A stretch of DNA of 50,257 nt from contig JAKFUV010000019.1 of the NCBI GenBank assembly GCA_021732485.1, forward strand, positions 1 through 50,257, written 5' to 3'. The notes under the pieces were generated by a model, which had not been told where the DNA came from, made no database searches, and was given only the letters and a program-made list of their open reading frames with translations. Shown one piece after another: positions 4,855 to 13,680 of this stretch. The first letter of the stretch is position 1. Each line of letters begins with the position of its first letter. Made by a program: the position numbers and the translations under genes. This stretch comes from Hyphomicrobium sp. (GTDB lineage: Bacteria > Pseudomonadota > Alphaproteobacteria > Rhizobiales > Hyphomicrobiaceae).

Positions 4855-7404
4855 ATGACGTGTGCCAGCAACTTAACTGTCGGCCAACCCGAAACCGGTC
4901 GACCGGACGATGGCCGGTCCAAGGGGCTTTGGGCGTTGTCCCGGCTGATCGCCGTGCGCCTCGGCGTGACGGTCGCACTGCTGGTCGGAGCGATCATCGC
5001 CGTCTCGCTGGCGTCGCTGGTCTATATGCAAAGCGCCGAACAAGCGGCGCAGGCGATCAAGCGGCACGACGCCGTTGCGGCGGGTGCAGCAGCCGACATC
5101 GCCGTCTTGCTGGAACGCCATCGCAGGCTCGTTGAAGCGGCAATGACGGACCGCGACGTGTCGGGCCTCGATAAGCGCCGGCAAAGTGCCGAGCGCATCG
5201 GCACACTGATTTCGACGCTGTTGCGCAACAACACCGATACCTCGGTGCGGCGTCTGTCGGCTGATTTCGAAATGCTGGTGTCAAGCGCGCGCCGCGCCTT
5301 CTTTGCAGCTCGCCACCTCGACTATCAGCAGGCGCAGACGTTCACGTCGATGTACGCGCGCATCGCCGACCGGCTGCAAAGCACGGTGCGTGAAAGTCGC
5401 GACTCGAGCCTTCGCGACGCCAGCCAAACAGTTGTTAATCTGGTTCGGCGGGGCGAGAGCCTGAAGTTTTTGATTTTGCTGACGGCCTTGCCGGCATTGT
5501 TCGTGCTGGGTCCGCTGAGCCTGCTGATCGTCGTCAGCATCATTCATCGCATCAATGGCTTGACCGATGGCATGCGCCGGGTCGCCGTCAACGATATTGC
5601 CGTGTCCGTGGCCGACATTGCCGATCAGGACGAAATCGGCGAAATGGCCCGCGCCTTGGAAGTCTTCAAGCAGAATGCCGTGACGTTGCTTGGCAATGCG
5701 AAAGAAATCAAACGGCTGAATGAGTGGTTCGATCTCGCGCTCAACAACATGGCGCGCGGGCTGTCGATGTTTGACGCCGACGGCAACATGATCGTGTGCA
5801 ACCGGCAGTATCTCGAACTGTACCGGCTGCCGGAACATCTCGGCCGTCCCGGCACGAAGTTGAGTGACATTGCGGCCTACTGGACGGCGGCGTCCGGACA
5901 GAGCGAGACCACGACCGAAGTCAATATCGACGGCTGGTTTCAGAGTTTGCGCGGCCAGCTGGCGGGCGGCTTCGCCTTCGAGCAGCGACAGTGCCTTGCC
6001 GACGGCCGCACCATCGTCGTGCAGGTGCAGCCGATCGCCGACGGCGGCTGGGTTGATCTGCACGAGGATGTCACCGAGGCCGACCGCGCGAAGCAACGCA
6101 TCTCCGAGTTGGCGAGCTTCGACACGCTGACCGGATTAGCCAATCGGCGGCAGTTCATGGAAACGCTGGAGAGTTGGCTGGCGAACATCGACCCTGGGCA
6201 AGTGATCGCGGTCCTGTGGTTCGATCTCGACCGTTTCAAAGCCGTCAACGATACGCATGGCCATCCCACCGGCGATGCCTTGCTGCGCCTGGTCGCTGAA
6301 AGATTGCGCGGCACGTTGCGAAGCGGCGATTTGGTGGCGCGATTGGGTGGCGACGAATTCGCCATTATCATCAAGACAAACGGCGATGGCATGACCGCCG
6401 CGGAAGCGCTTGGTGGTCGCGTCATCGCGACGATCTCCGAGCCGTTCGACATTGCCGGTCAGCGCGTGTCGGTTGGCGCCAGTGTCGGCGTCGCCTTCGC
6501 GCCAATGCACGGCAGCAACGCCGAAAAGCTGCTTTTGAATGCCGACGTGGCACTTTATCGGGCCAAGACGGCCGGGCGCGGCACGGTCGTCGCGTATTCG
6601 ACGGAGTTCGAGCAGACCATAAAAGCGCGCCGCCAGCTCGAAACGGATTTGCGGCGTGCCGTAGAGCTGGGCGAATTAATGCTGCACTACCAGCCGATTG
6701 TCGATCTCCGCTCCGGACGCGTGGCATCTTGCGAAGCGCTGATGCGCTGGCGGCACCGCGAACAGGGGATGATTTCTCCGGCCGTGTTTATTCCGATGGC
6801 GGAAGACCTCGGCCTTATCCACACGCTCGGCGCTTGGGCTTTGAAACAGGCCTGTATCGACGCCGCAACCTGGCCTTACGCCATCAAGGTCGCGGTCAAC
6901 CTGTCAGCCAGTCAGTTTGCGTCGAAAGATCTGCTGTCGGCGGTGCATGACGCGCTCGCGGCCAGTGGGCTTGCCGCCGACCGACTGGAAGTCGAGGTCA
7001 CAGAAACGTTGTTGCTGCAGGACAACGCCAACACGCTCGAAACGCTGACAATGCTGAGCGAGCTGGGGATCTCGATTGCACTCGACGACTTCGGCACCGG
7101 TTACGCGTCGCTCAGCTATCTGCATCGTTTTCCATTCGACAAAATCAAAATCGATCAGTCTTTCATTCGCGACATGCTGAACGGCAGCGACAGTGCCACG
7201 ATTGTCCGCGCCGTCGTCGATCTGGCGCACACACTGGGATTGACCACGGTCGCCGAAGGCATCGAAACCGAAGAGCAATTGGCGGCCGTGTGGCGCGCCG
7301 GCGGTGACTCGGCTCAGGGCTATTATTTCAGCCGTCCGGTGGCGTCTAACGCCATCGCAGCCGTCATCGAGGACTGCAACCAGCGCGTCATGAAAGCGGC
7401 GTGA
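4855..7404 (+). CDS. Membrane-bound GGDEF-EAL cyclic-di-GMP enzyme with HAMP and PAS domains
   Basis: This 849-residue protein makes or degrades the second messenger c-di-GMP. In order it has a first membrane segment (about 30-57), a helical extracytoplasmic sensor region (58-202), a second membrane segment (203-230), HAMP (231-284), a PAS-like domain (290-405), GGDEF (about 420-580) and EAL (about 590-840). The active-site motif GGDEF is intact near 498-502, with an RSGD inhibitory site five residues before it. The EAL motif is intact (CEALMRW), as are LDDFGTGYASLSYL and the EGIETEEQ loop. Both activities are therefore possible; which dominates cannot be told. The ATG at 4855 has GGGAG 6 bases upstream; a GTG lies one codon earlier. 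It is the first core gene beside the island. Confidence 0.92.
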   Translation: MTCASNLTVGQPETGRPDDGRSKGLWALSRLIAVRLGVTVALLVGAIIAVSLASLVYMQSAEQAAQAIKRHDAVAAGAAADIAVLLERHRRLVEAAMTDRDVSGLDKRRQSAERIGTLISTLLRNNTDTSVRRLSADFEMLVSSARRAFFAARHLDYQQAQTFTSMYARIADRLQSTVRESRDSSLRDASQTVVNLVRRGESLKFLILLTALPALFVLGPLSLLIVVSIIHRINGLTDGMRRVAVNDIAVSVADIADQDEIGEMARALEVFKQNAVTLLGNAKEIKRLNEWFDLALNNMARGLSMFDADGNMIVCNRQYLELYRLPEHLGRPGTKLSDIAAYWTAASGQSETTTEVNIDGWFQSLRGQLAGGFAFEQRQCLADGRTIVVQVQPIADGGWVDLHEDVTEADRAKQRISELASFDTLTGLANRRQFMETLESWLANIDPGQVIAVLWFDLDRFKAVNDTHGHPTGDALLRLVAERLRGTLRSGDLVARLGGDEFAIIIKTNGDGMTAAEALGGRVIATISEPFDIAGQRVSVGASVGVAFAPMHGSNAEKLLLNADVALYRAKTAGRGTVVAYSTEFEQTIKARRQLETDLRRAVELGELMLHYQPIVDLRSGRVASCEALMRWRHREQGMISPAVFIPMAEDLGLIHTLGAWALKQACIDAATWPYAIKVAVNLSASQFASKDLLSAVHDALAASGLAADRLEVEVTETLLLQDNANTLETLTMLSELGISIALDDFGTGYASLSYLHRFPFDKIKIDQSFIRDMLNGSDSATIVRAVVDLAHTLGLTTVAEGIETEEQLAAVWRAGGDSAQGYYFSRPVASNAIAAVIEDCNQRVMKAA

Positions 7405-7426
7405 TCACTGAGCCGTCGTGTCCGCG

Positions 7427-8827
7427 TCAGACAGAGAGCAACAGATGCTCACGCTCCCACGGGCTGATGACGCGCATGAACTCTTCGAATTCGGAACGTT
7501 TGAGCGCGAGATAGACATGGCAGAAGCGGGCGCCAAGCGTCTCATGCAGAACTTTGCTGTCCTCGAATTCCGTCAGGGCTTCGAGCAATCCGCGCGGTAA
7601 CTGGTGCGAATTTCGATAGGCGTTTCCGACAACAGCGGCGCGCGGCGTGAGCGCGTTCTTCATCCCGAGATAACCGCAAGCGAGGCTGGCTGCGACCGCC
7701 AGATAAGGATTGGAATCCGATCCAGGCAGCCGGTTCTCGACGCGGCGCGCGTTGGCTGGTGAGATCGGCACGCGAAGTCCGGCCGAGCGATTGTCGTTGC
7801 CCCATTCGACGTTGATCGGTGCAGCCCCGTTCGGCACCAAGCGACGATAGGAATTTACATATGGCGCGAGCAGGCACATGGCCGACGGCAGATACGTCTG
7901 CTGGCCGGCGAGGAAATTATAGAACAACGGGCTCGGCTCGCCCTTGTCATCGGTAAAAATGTTTTGTCCGGTTTTAGCGTCGATGATGCTCTGGTGAATG
8001 TGCATCGCGCTGCCCGGTTCATTGGCCAGCGGCTTGGCCATGAACGTGGCGTAGCAATTGTGCGTGAAGGCTGCTTCGCGAATGGTGCGTTTGAACAGAA
8101 AGACCTGATCGGCAAGGTTGACCGGGTCGCCGTGCAGCAGATTGATTTCGAGCTGTGCCGCGCCGCCCTCTTGAATGATCGTGTCGATCTTCAGATATTG
8201 ACGCTCGGCGAAATCGTAAATGTCGTCGACGATTTTGTCGTACTCGTCGACGGCACCGAGGCTGTAAGCTTGGCGACCGGCGCCAGGGCGCCCCGAACGG
8301 CCCATCGGCGGTTCGAGCGGGTAGTCCGGATCGGGATTGGTCTTCGTCAGATAGAATTCTAGCTCGGGCGCAACAACCGGGATCCAACCCTCCTTGCGAT
8401 ACAGGTTGACGATCCGCTTCAAGACGTTGCGTGGCGCGATTTCAACCGGCTCGCCGTTCTGCCAAGTGGCATCGTGAATAACCTGCGCGGTCGGGCTTGA
8501 GGCCCACGGAGCCGGGCGAATGGTGTCGAGATCCGGCACCATCATCAGATCACTTTCGGCGTACAGCGCCTGACCATCCTCTTCAAAACCGACATAGTCG
8601 CCGGTGATCGTCTGGTGGAAAATCGAAATCGGCAGGTGAACCGCGTCGAGCTTGACGAACTTTTCGGCAGGCATGGTTTTGCCGCGCGCGACGCCGGCGA
8701 TGTCGGGGACGGCGCAGTCGATTTCCTCAATGCGGTGCTGGCGGAGCCATTCGCGCAACGACGCCGGCGTGGCACCGGCGTGCTGCTGATCCGTTTCGTC
8801 GTTTTTGCCGGCCGAGCGGGGAGTCAT
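7427..8827 (-). CDS. puuA: Glutamine-synthetase-family gamma-glutamylputrescine synthetase
   Basis: This 466-residue enzyme belongs to the glutamine synthetase superfamily. It probably joins glutamate to putrescine using ATP, the first step of the Puu pathway. The catalytic region shows VVAPELEFYL (Mg-binding glutamates), EINLLHGDP, the ATP-binding NEPGSAMHIHQS stretch, NGAAPINVEWGNDNRSAGLRV and RVENRLPGSDSNPYLAVAA. The N-terminal half (LREWLRQHRIEEIDCAVPDI) is the usual beta-grasp part. It is divergent from the putrescine transporter genes potFGHI and a PuuB-like oxidase, and that context supports putrescine over other amine substrates. It converges with the GGDEF-EAL gene with a 22-base gap. 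Related enzymes acting on other amines cannot be excluded. Confidence 0.85.
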   Translation of the reverse strand: MTPRSAGKNDETDQQHAGATPASLREWLRQHRIEEIDCAVPDIAGVARGKTMPAEKFVKLDAVHLPISIFHQTITGDYVGFEEDGQALYAESDLMMVPDLDTIRPAPWASSPTAQVIHDATWQNGEPVEIAPRNVLKRIVNLYRKEGWIPVVAPELEFYLTKTNPDPDYPLEPPMGRSGRPGAGRQAYSLGAVDEYDKIVDDIYDFAERQYLKIDTIIQEGGAAQLEINLLHGDPVNLADQVFLFKRTIREAAFTHNCYATFMAKPLANEPGSAMHIHQSIIDAKTGQNIFTDDKGEPSPLFYNFLAGQQTYLPSAMCLLAPYVNSYRRLVPNGAAPINVEWGNDNRSAGLRVPISPANARRVENRLPGSDSNPYLAVAASLACGYLGMKNALTPRAAVVGNAYRNSHQLPRGLLEALTEFEDSKVLHETLGARFCHVYLALKRSEFEEFMRVISPWEREHLLLSV

Positions 8828-9366
8828 GAGGGCACCTGGAATGGTTGGGCGGTTGGTTTGCGAGTGTGGCGCATCGGTCTGGGGGTTGTCGCCTGTGATT
8901 TGTCACACAGCCGGCAACGCCTGGTACCGAGAGCCTCTGTCGGGCGGTTTGACCAGGCGGCAGCCTAAGCAGCGCTGCACGGGCGAGGTCTCTCGAGATC
9001 TTATGCGATGGTTTCCGGTGGGGCGCTGATTTAACGCTACTTGCCAGGCCGCCAGCCCTGAGGCGCCAAATGGTGCGCCGCCAGATGCCTTGGCGCGGAC
9101 GGCAAAACCCGCCGCCGAGAAAAGGTAAATGCTGCCGCAAGCAACGCCGGCCGGGCTGGGACGCGGGCTGAAACGAACGGTCGGCCGAGCGAGGGAAAAT
9201 ACTGGCTTCAAAATGATTTCTCGTCGATCCCGTTGTGCTTCGCGTTTCTTGTGCGCACAATACACTACACTGTCGAGGTCTGCATCTCACCAACGATTGA
9301 TCGGGTCCTGCCGTTTCAGGTGCCGGGTCGTAGGCCGCAGTTGATATAAGTTTCAGGAGGTAGCGT
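8828..9366. other. Divergent intergenic region between puuA and potF
   Basis: This 539-bp region must hold the promoters of puuA (left) and of the pot operon (right). A strong ribosome site (CAGGAGGT) precedes potF. I see no clear -24/-12 sigma-54 pair, riboswitch or tRNA. Open frames across it on the minus strand have poor codon quality and are discounted. Confidence 0.5.
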
Positions 9367-10488
9367 ATGGTGTCTTTCCAAAAAGCCTGTAGCAATCTTG
9401 CCGGTATTGCGGCCAGTGTTGTTGCCGGTGCCGCGATCGTTCTCGCGCCGCAGGCGTTCGCGAAAGATAAGGAAGTTCGGGTCTACAACTGGTCGGATTA
9501 TATCGATCCGCAGGTTCTCGAAGATTTCACCAAGGAAACGGGAATTAAAGTCGTCTACGACGTGTTCGACAGCAACGAAGTGCTGGAGACCAAGTTGCTC
9601 GCGGGCGGCAGCGGCTACGATATCGTGGTGCCGACCGGGGCCTTTCTATCTCGCCAGATCGAAGCCAAAGTCTTCCAGAAGCTGGATAAGTCCAAGCTTC
9701 CGAATTTGACCAACACTTGGCCAGAAGTGTCGAAGCGCGTCGATGTTTACGATCCCGGCAACCTGTATTCGATCAATTACATGTGGGGTACGACGGGCCC
9801 TGGATATAATGAAGCCAAGATCAAGGAACGCTTGGCGGACGCGCCAACGAATTCCTGGGATCTGGTTTTCAAGCCGGAGATCGCCGCCAAATTCAAGGAT
9901 TGCGGTATCTATTTCCTCGATGCGCCTGATGACATCGTTCCAGCGGCTTTGAATTATCTGGGCCTCGATCCAAACTCGGGCAAACCGGAAGACATCAAGA
10001 AGGCCAGCGAGCTGTTGACGAGCGTTCGTCCTAACATCCAAAAATTCCATTCATCGGAATTCATCAACGCGCTGGCCAACGGCGACATCTGTATCGCCGT
10101 TGGATACTCGGGTGACATCTTGCAAGCGCGTGACCGGGCCGACGAAGCCAAGAACGGCCATGTGATCAAATATTCGATCCCCAAAGAAGGGGCGCAGATG
10201 TGGTTCGATCAGATGGCAATTCCGGCAGATGCCAAGCACGTTGAGGAAGCCCACGTATTTCTGAACTATATGCTAAAGCCCGAGGTCATCGCGAAAGCAT
10301 CGAACTTCGTGAATTACGCCAACGGTAATCTCGCATCGCAGGCGTTCATCACCGATGAGATCAAGAATGACCCATCGATCTTTCCGGACGGCGAAACGCT
10401 GAAAAAGCTCTACGTCAAAACGCCCTACGATCCCAAGACACAGCGAGTTGTCACCCGTGCCTGGACCAAGATCGTCACGGGTCAATAG
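9367..10488 (+). CDS. potF: Putrescine ABC transporter, periplasmic binding protein
   Basis: This 373-residue periplasmic protein captures putrescine for the PotGHI importer. It has a signal peptide (about 1-32, ending PQAFA). The mature protein starts KDKEVRVYNWSDYIDP and contains GIKVVYDVFDSNEVLETKLL, which closely matches the E. coli PotF family, as do FLDAPDDIV, NGDICIAVGYSGD and the C-terminal TRAWTKIVTG. The binding-pocket Trp and Ser-Asp residues of the YNWSDYI region are present. The start is decided by CAGGAGGT a few bases before the ATG. It is the first gene of the pot operon. A strong hairpin directly after its stop probably lets this gene be expressed above the downstream transporter genes. 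Confidence 0.94.
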   Translation: MVSFQKACSNLAGIAASVVAGAAIVLAPQAFAKDKEVRVYNWSDYIDPQVLEDFTKETGIKVVYDVFDSNEVLETKLLAGGSGYDIVVPTGAFLSRQIEAKVFQKLDKSKLPNLTNTWPEVSKRVDVYDPGNLYSINYMWGTTGPGYNEAKIKERLADAPTNSWDLVFKPEIAAKFKDCGIYFLDAPDDIVPAALNYLGLDPNSGKPEDIKKASELLTSVRPNIQKFHSSEFINALANGDICIAVGYSGDILQARDRADEAKNGHVIKYSIPKEGAQMWFDQMAIPADAKHVEEAHVFLNYMLKPEVIAKASNFVNYANGNLASQAFITDEIKNDPSIFPDGETLKKLYVKTPYDPKTQRVVTRAWTKIVTGQ

Positions 10489-10492
10489 ACCG

Positions 10493-10527
10493 ATCGGCGC
10501 CGGAACTTAAGGGGTTCCGGCGCCGAT
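10493..10527 (+). terminator. Intra-operon hairpin (attenuator) between potF and potG
   Basis: ATCGGCGCCGGAAC (10493-10506) pairs with GTTCCGGCGCCGAT (10514-10527), a 14-bp perfect G+C-rich stem with a 7-base loop, starting 4 bases after the potF stop. Only a short TTTC follows. It likely acts as a partial terminator or 3' mRNA stabiliser giving excess binding protein, a common arrangement in ABC operons. Confidence 0.75.
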
Positions 10528-10625
10528 TTCGCAGGTGGCGGGGGCACGTTCAGCGCGTGCCGCAATCTGACGGGACGCCAAGCAATCACGCTTGTTGGCA
10601 CCATCAACAGTCCAGGACCTTTCGC

Positions 10626-11828
10626 ATGTCGGAATTTGCTTCGCCACCAGCCACCGCAACGGGCGCAGCGCCGCCGCGATCGGGCCCGCGCTCGTTCGCG
10701 CCGCAGTCGGGATTTTCGCCCTGGAAAGATCCGAGCCAAGCGCCCATCGTTCGCTTCGACAATGTCACCAAACAGTTCGGCGATTTCGTTGCCGTAAAGA
10801 GTTGCACCCTCGACATTTATGAGCGTGAGTTTTTTGCGCTGCTGGGTCCGTCGGGATGCGGAAAATCAACGTTGCTTCGCATGCTCGCCGGTTTCGAACA
10901 GCCGACCGATGGACGAATTATGGTTCAAGGAAAAGACATCACGGCTTTGCCGCCCTACGAGCGCTCCGATGTCAATATGATGTTCCAGTCCTACGCGCTG
11001 TTTCCGCACATGACGGTTGAAAGCAACATCGGTTTTGGCTTGCGCCAGGAAGGTATGCCGAAGGGCGAGATCGCGGCGCGCGTCGAAGAAGCCATGGCGA
11101 TGGTTGAATTAAAGCCGTTCGCGAAACGCAAGCCCAATCAGCTATCGGGCGGTCAGCAGCAGCGCGTGGCGCTTGCCCGTGCGATCGCCAAGAAACCTCG
11201 CATCATGCTGCTCGATGAGCCGCTCGGCGCGCTTGATAAGAAGCTGCGTCAGCAGGCGCAATTCGAGTTGATGCGCATTCAGGAGAGCACCGGCACGACG
11301 TTCATCATTGTCACCCACGACCAGGAAGAGGCCATGACCGTTGCGAGCCGTATCGCTGTCATGGACAAGGGGAACATCATTCAGGTGGCGACGCCGAACG
11401 ACATCTATGAAGCGCCGAAGTCGCGGTATGTCGCCGGCTTCATCGGTGACGTCAACGTCCTGGAGGGCAAGGTATCTGGGATCACGGACGGCGTCATCGA
11501 TATCGAAGGCGCCGTGAGCGGCTGCCATTACAAGACCCGGAGCAACGAACCGGTCAGCATCGGCCAGCAAGTTTGGCTGGCGATCCGTCCCGAGAAAGTT
11601 CGCATCACCCACGACAAACCGCAGAGCGCCATCAATGTCGTCAACGGCAAGGTCGATGATGTCGGCTACCTTGGATCGATCTCGCATTATCACGTTAAAA
11701 TCGGCAATGGCCAACGCGTGACGGCCTTGCGCGCCAATACGGCGATGACGGTTGGGCCACCGATCAGCTGGGAAGACGATGTCTGGATGGACTGGCCGAC
11801 CGAAGCCGGGATCATTCTGACGAGTTGA
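10626..11828 (+). CDS. potG: Putrescine ABC transporter, ATPase
   Basis: This 400-residue cytoplasmic ATPase powers putrescine import. After a Pro/Ala-rich N-terminal extension of about 35 residues come the Walker A motif (GPSGCGKSTLL), the Q-loop (MMFQSYALFPHM), the signature LSGGQQQRVALARA, Walker B (IMLLDEPLGALD) and the H-loop (VTHDQEEA). A C-terminal TOBE-type regulatory region follows (from about 270). The ATG at 10626 fits family length better than an upstream ATG at 10557, and AGGA lies about 9 bases before it. It sits between potF and potH in a four-gene operon on the same strand. Confidence 0.93.
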   Translation: MSEFASPPATATGAAPPRSGPRSFAPQSGFSPWKDPSQAPIVRFDNVTKQFGDFVAVKSCTLDIYEREFFALLGPSGCGKSTLLRMLAGFEQPTDGRIMVQGKDITALPPYERSDVNMMFQSYALFPHMTVESNIGFGLRQEGMPKGEIAARVEEAMAMVELKPFAKRKPNQLSGGQQQRVALARAIAKKPRIMLLDEPLGALDKKLRQQAQFELMRIQESTGTTFIIVTHDQEEAMTVASRIAVMDKGNIIQVATPNDIYEAPKSRYVAGFIGDVNVLEGKVSGITDGVIDIEGAVSGCHYKTRSNEPVSIGQQVWLAIRPEKVRITHDKPQSAINVVNGKVDDVGYLGSISHYHVKIGNGQRVTALRANTAMTVGPPISWEDDVWMDWPTEAGIILTS

Positions 11829-11926
11829 ATGCAAGGGGCGGCCTTCACCGGTGGCCACCCCGACAGTCGACGGATGAATCGCCGCCGCACGATACGATTG
11901 TTCAGCGGCGACAGAAGGATATGAAC

Positions 11927-12802
11927 ATGCGTCGTTGGTATGTGATTGCCGCGCCCTACATCTGGCTTCTGCTGTTCTTCCTCATCCCGTTCTTCATCGT
12001 CTTCAAGCTCTCGCTTTCGGACATGGCACGCGCCATGCCGCCCTACGTGCCAGTCTTCGACATGTCGGGACTAGCCAATTTTTTCAGCCAGCTCGACTTC
12101 GAAAATTATACGTTTTTGTTGTCGGACCCTCTGTATATCAACGCCTACACATCGAGTTTGAAAATCGCGGCTGTTGCGACGATGTTCACGCTGCTTGTTG
12201 GATACCCGATCGCCTACGGCATGGCGCGGGCGCCTCGTGAATGGCGGCCAACGCTGATGATGCTGGTCATCCTGCCGTTCTGGACATCGTTTTTGATCCG
12301 CGTTTACGCCTGGATCGGCATCCTGAAAAAAGAAGGCCTGCTCAATCTGTTTTTGATGAATTACGGCATCATCAGCGAGCCGCTCAACATCATGAACACG
12401 ACGACGGCTGTCTATATCGGCATCGTCTATTCGTACCTGCCATTCATGATATTGCCGCTGTACTCCAGTCTCGAAAAAATCAGCCCGGCGCTGAACGAGG
12501 CGGCCGAAGATCTCGGCTCGCCGCCGTGGCGAGCCTTCTGGCAAGTGACGTTTCCGCTGTCCATGCCGGGCGTTATCGCGGGCTGTCTTTTGGTGTTCAT
12601 CCCGGCAACCGGCGAATTCGTTATTCCCGATTTGCTGGGCGGATCGGAGACGCTGATGATCGGCAAAACGCTGTGGAGCGAGTTCTTCAATAACAGCGAT
12701 TGGCCGGTGTCATCGGCCGTGGCGGTCGTCCTGTTGCTGGCCCTGGTGGTGCCGATCGTGGTGTTCCAGCGCATGCAGCAACGCGAGCGGGAGGCGGTTT
12801 GA
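11927..12802 (+). CDS. potH: Putrescine ABC transporter, permease 1
   Basis: This 291-residue inner-membrane permease has six predicted membrane segments, beginning with the N-terminal YVIAAPYIWLLLFFLIPFFI. The cytoplasmic EAA loop that contacts the ATPase is present (LNEAAEDLGSPPWRAFWQV). The segments PFWTSFLIRVYAWIGIL and GEFVIPDLLGGSETLMIGK match the PotH family. AAGGA at 11915-11919 is well spaced for the ATG at 11927; an ATG at 11921 is too close. The stop is one base before the start of potI, so the two are probably translated together. Confidence 0.92.
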   Translation: MRRWYVIAAPYIWLLLFFLIPFFIVFKLSLSDMARAMPPYVPVFDMSGLANFFSQLDFENYTFLLSDPLYINAYTSSLKIAAVATMFTLLVGYPIAYGMARAPREWRPTLMMLVILPFWTSFLIRVYAWIGILKKEGLLNLFLMNYGIISEPLNIMNTTTAVYIGIVYSYLPFMILPLYSSLEKISPALNEAAEDLGSPPWRAFWQVTFPLSMPGVIAGCLLVFIPATGEFVIPDLLGGSETLMIGKTLWSEFFNNSDWPVSSAVAVVLLLALVVPIVVFQRMQQREREAV

Positions 12803-12803
12803 C

Positions 12804-13616
12804 ATGCAGACACGCTTTTCATGGTTCAACGTCACGTCCATCGTTCTCGGCTTTGCGTTTCTCTACATCCCGATCCTGCTGTTGGTCATTTACTCCTTCA
12901 ACGAGTCGCGCCTGGTCACGGTGTGGGGCGGATGGTCGACGAAATGGTATGGCAGTCTGCTCAACAACGAGCAGCTGTTGACGGCCGGTTGGGTGACGCT
13001 GCGGGTCGCGTTCATCTCGGCGACCTTCGCGACCATTCTTGGCACGCTTGCGGCCATCGTTCTGACGCGGCTTGGCGCGTTCCGTGGCAGAACGCTGTTT
13101 TCGGGTCTCGTCTTCGCGCCGCTGGTCATGCCGGAAGTGATCACGGGTCTATCGCTGCTGCTGCTGTTCGTTGCCATCGGCATGGACCGCGGATTCTGGA
13201 CGATCACCATCGCACACATTACCTTTTCGATGTGCTTCGCAGCCGTCGTCGTGCAATCGCGGCTGCTCGATTTCGACAAGTCGGTGGAGGAGGCCGCGAT
13301 GGATCTCGGCGCGACACCGGTCAATTCATTTTTCCAAGTCACCTTGCCGATTATCGCGCCGGCAGTTATCTCAGCATGGCTTTTGGCATTCACGCTGTCT
13401 CTCGACGATCTGGTGATTGCCAGCTTTACGACAGGACCCGGCGCAACGACGCTACCGATGAAGATCTATAGTCAGGTCCGGCTCGGTGTGACGCCTGAGA
13501 TCAATGCCGTTTCGACGATCATGATCGCGTTTGTGACGGTCGGCGTGTTGGCGGCAAGTTACATCACCAAACGATCGACGATGAAGGCTGCGGCGGATGC
13601 GCGAAAAGCGCAGTAA
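12804..13616 (+). CDS. potI: Putrescine ABC transporter, permease 2
   Basis: This 270-residue inner-membrane permease forms the second half of the putrescine channel with PotH. Six membrane segments are predicted. The first follows NVTSIVLGFAFLYIPILLLV and the family motif YSFNESRLVTVWGG. The EAA loop is VEEAAMDLGATPVNSFFQV, and the C-terminal half has LDDLVIASFTTGPGATTLP, typical of PotI/PotC. GGGAGG in the end of potH supplies the ribosome site. The PuuB-like gene follows 64 bases later on the same strand. Confidence 0.92.
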   Translation: MQTRFSWFNVTSIVLGFAFLYIPILLLVIYSFNESRLVTVWGGWSTKWYGSLLNNEQLLTAGWVTLRVAFISATFATILGTLAAIVLTRLGAFRGRTLFSGLVFAPLVMPEVITGLSLLLLFVAIGMDRGFWTITIAHITFSMCFAAVVVQSRLLDFDKSVEEAAMDLGATPVNSFFQVTLPIIAPAVISAWLLAFTLSLDDLVIASFTTGPGATTLPMKIYSQVRLGVTPEINAVSTIMIAFVTVGVLAASYITKRSTMKAAADARKAQ

Positions 13617-13680
13617 ACTTTGACAATACGCGGACGCCATTGATGACGTTATCGCCGCCGAGCGATGGCGCGTTGATGGT

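Noticed and set aside
8727..9395. A 222-codon minus-strand frame across the puuA-potF gap
   Set aside because: It overlaps both real genes, has no domain features and has a Gly/Arg/Ser-rich composition typical of chance frames in G+C-rich DNA.
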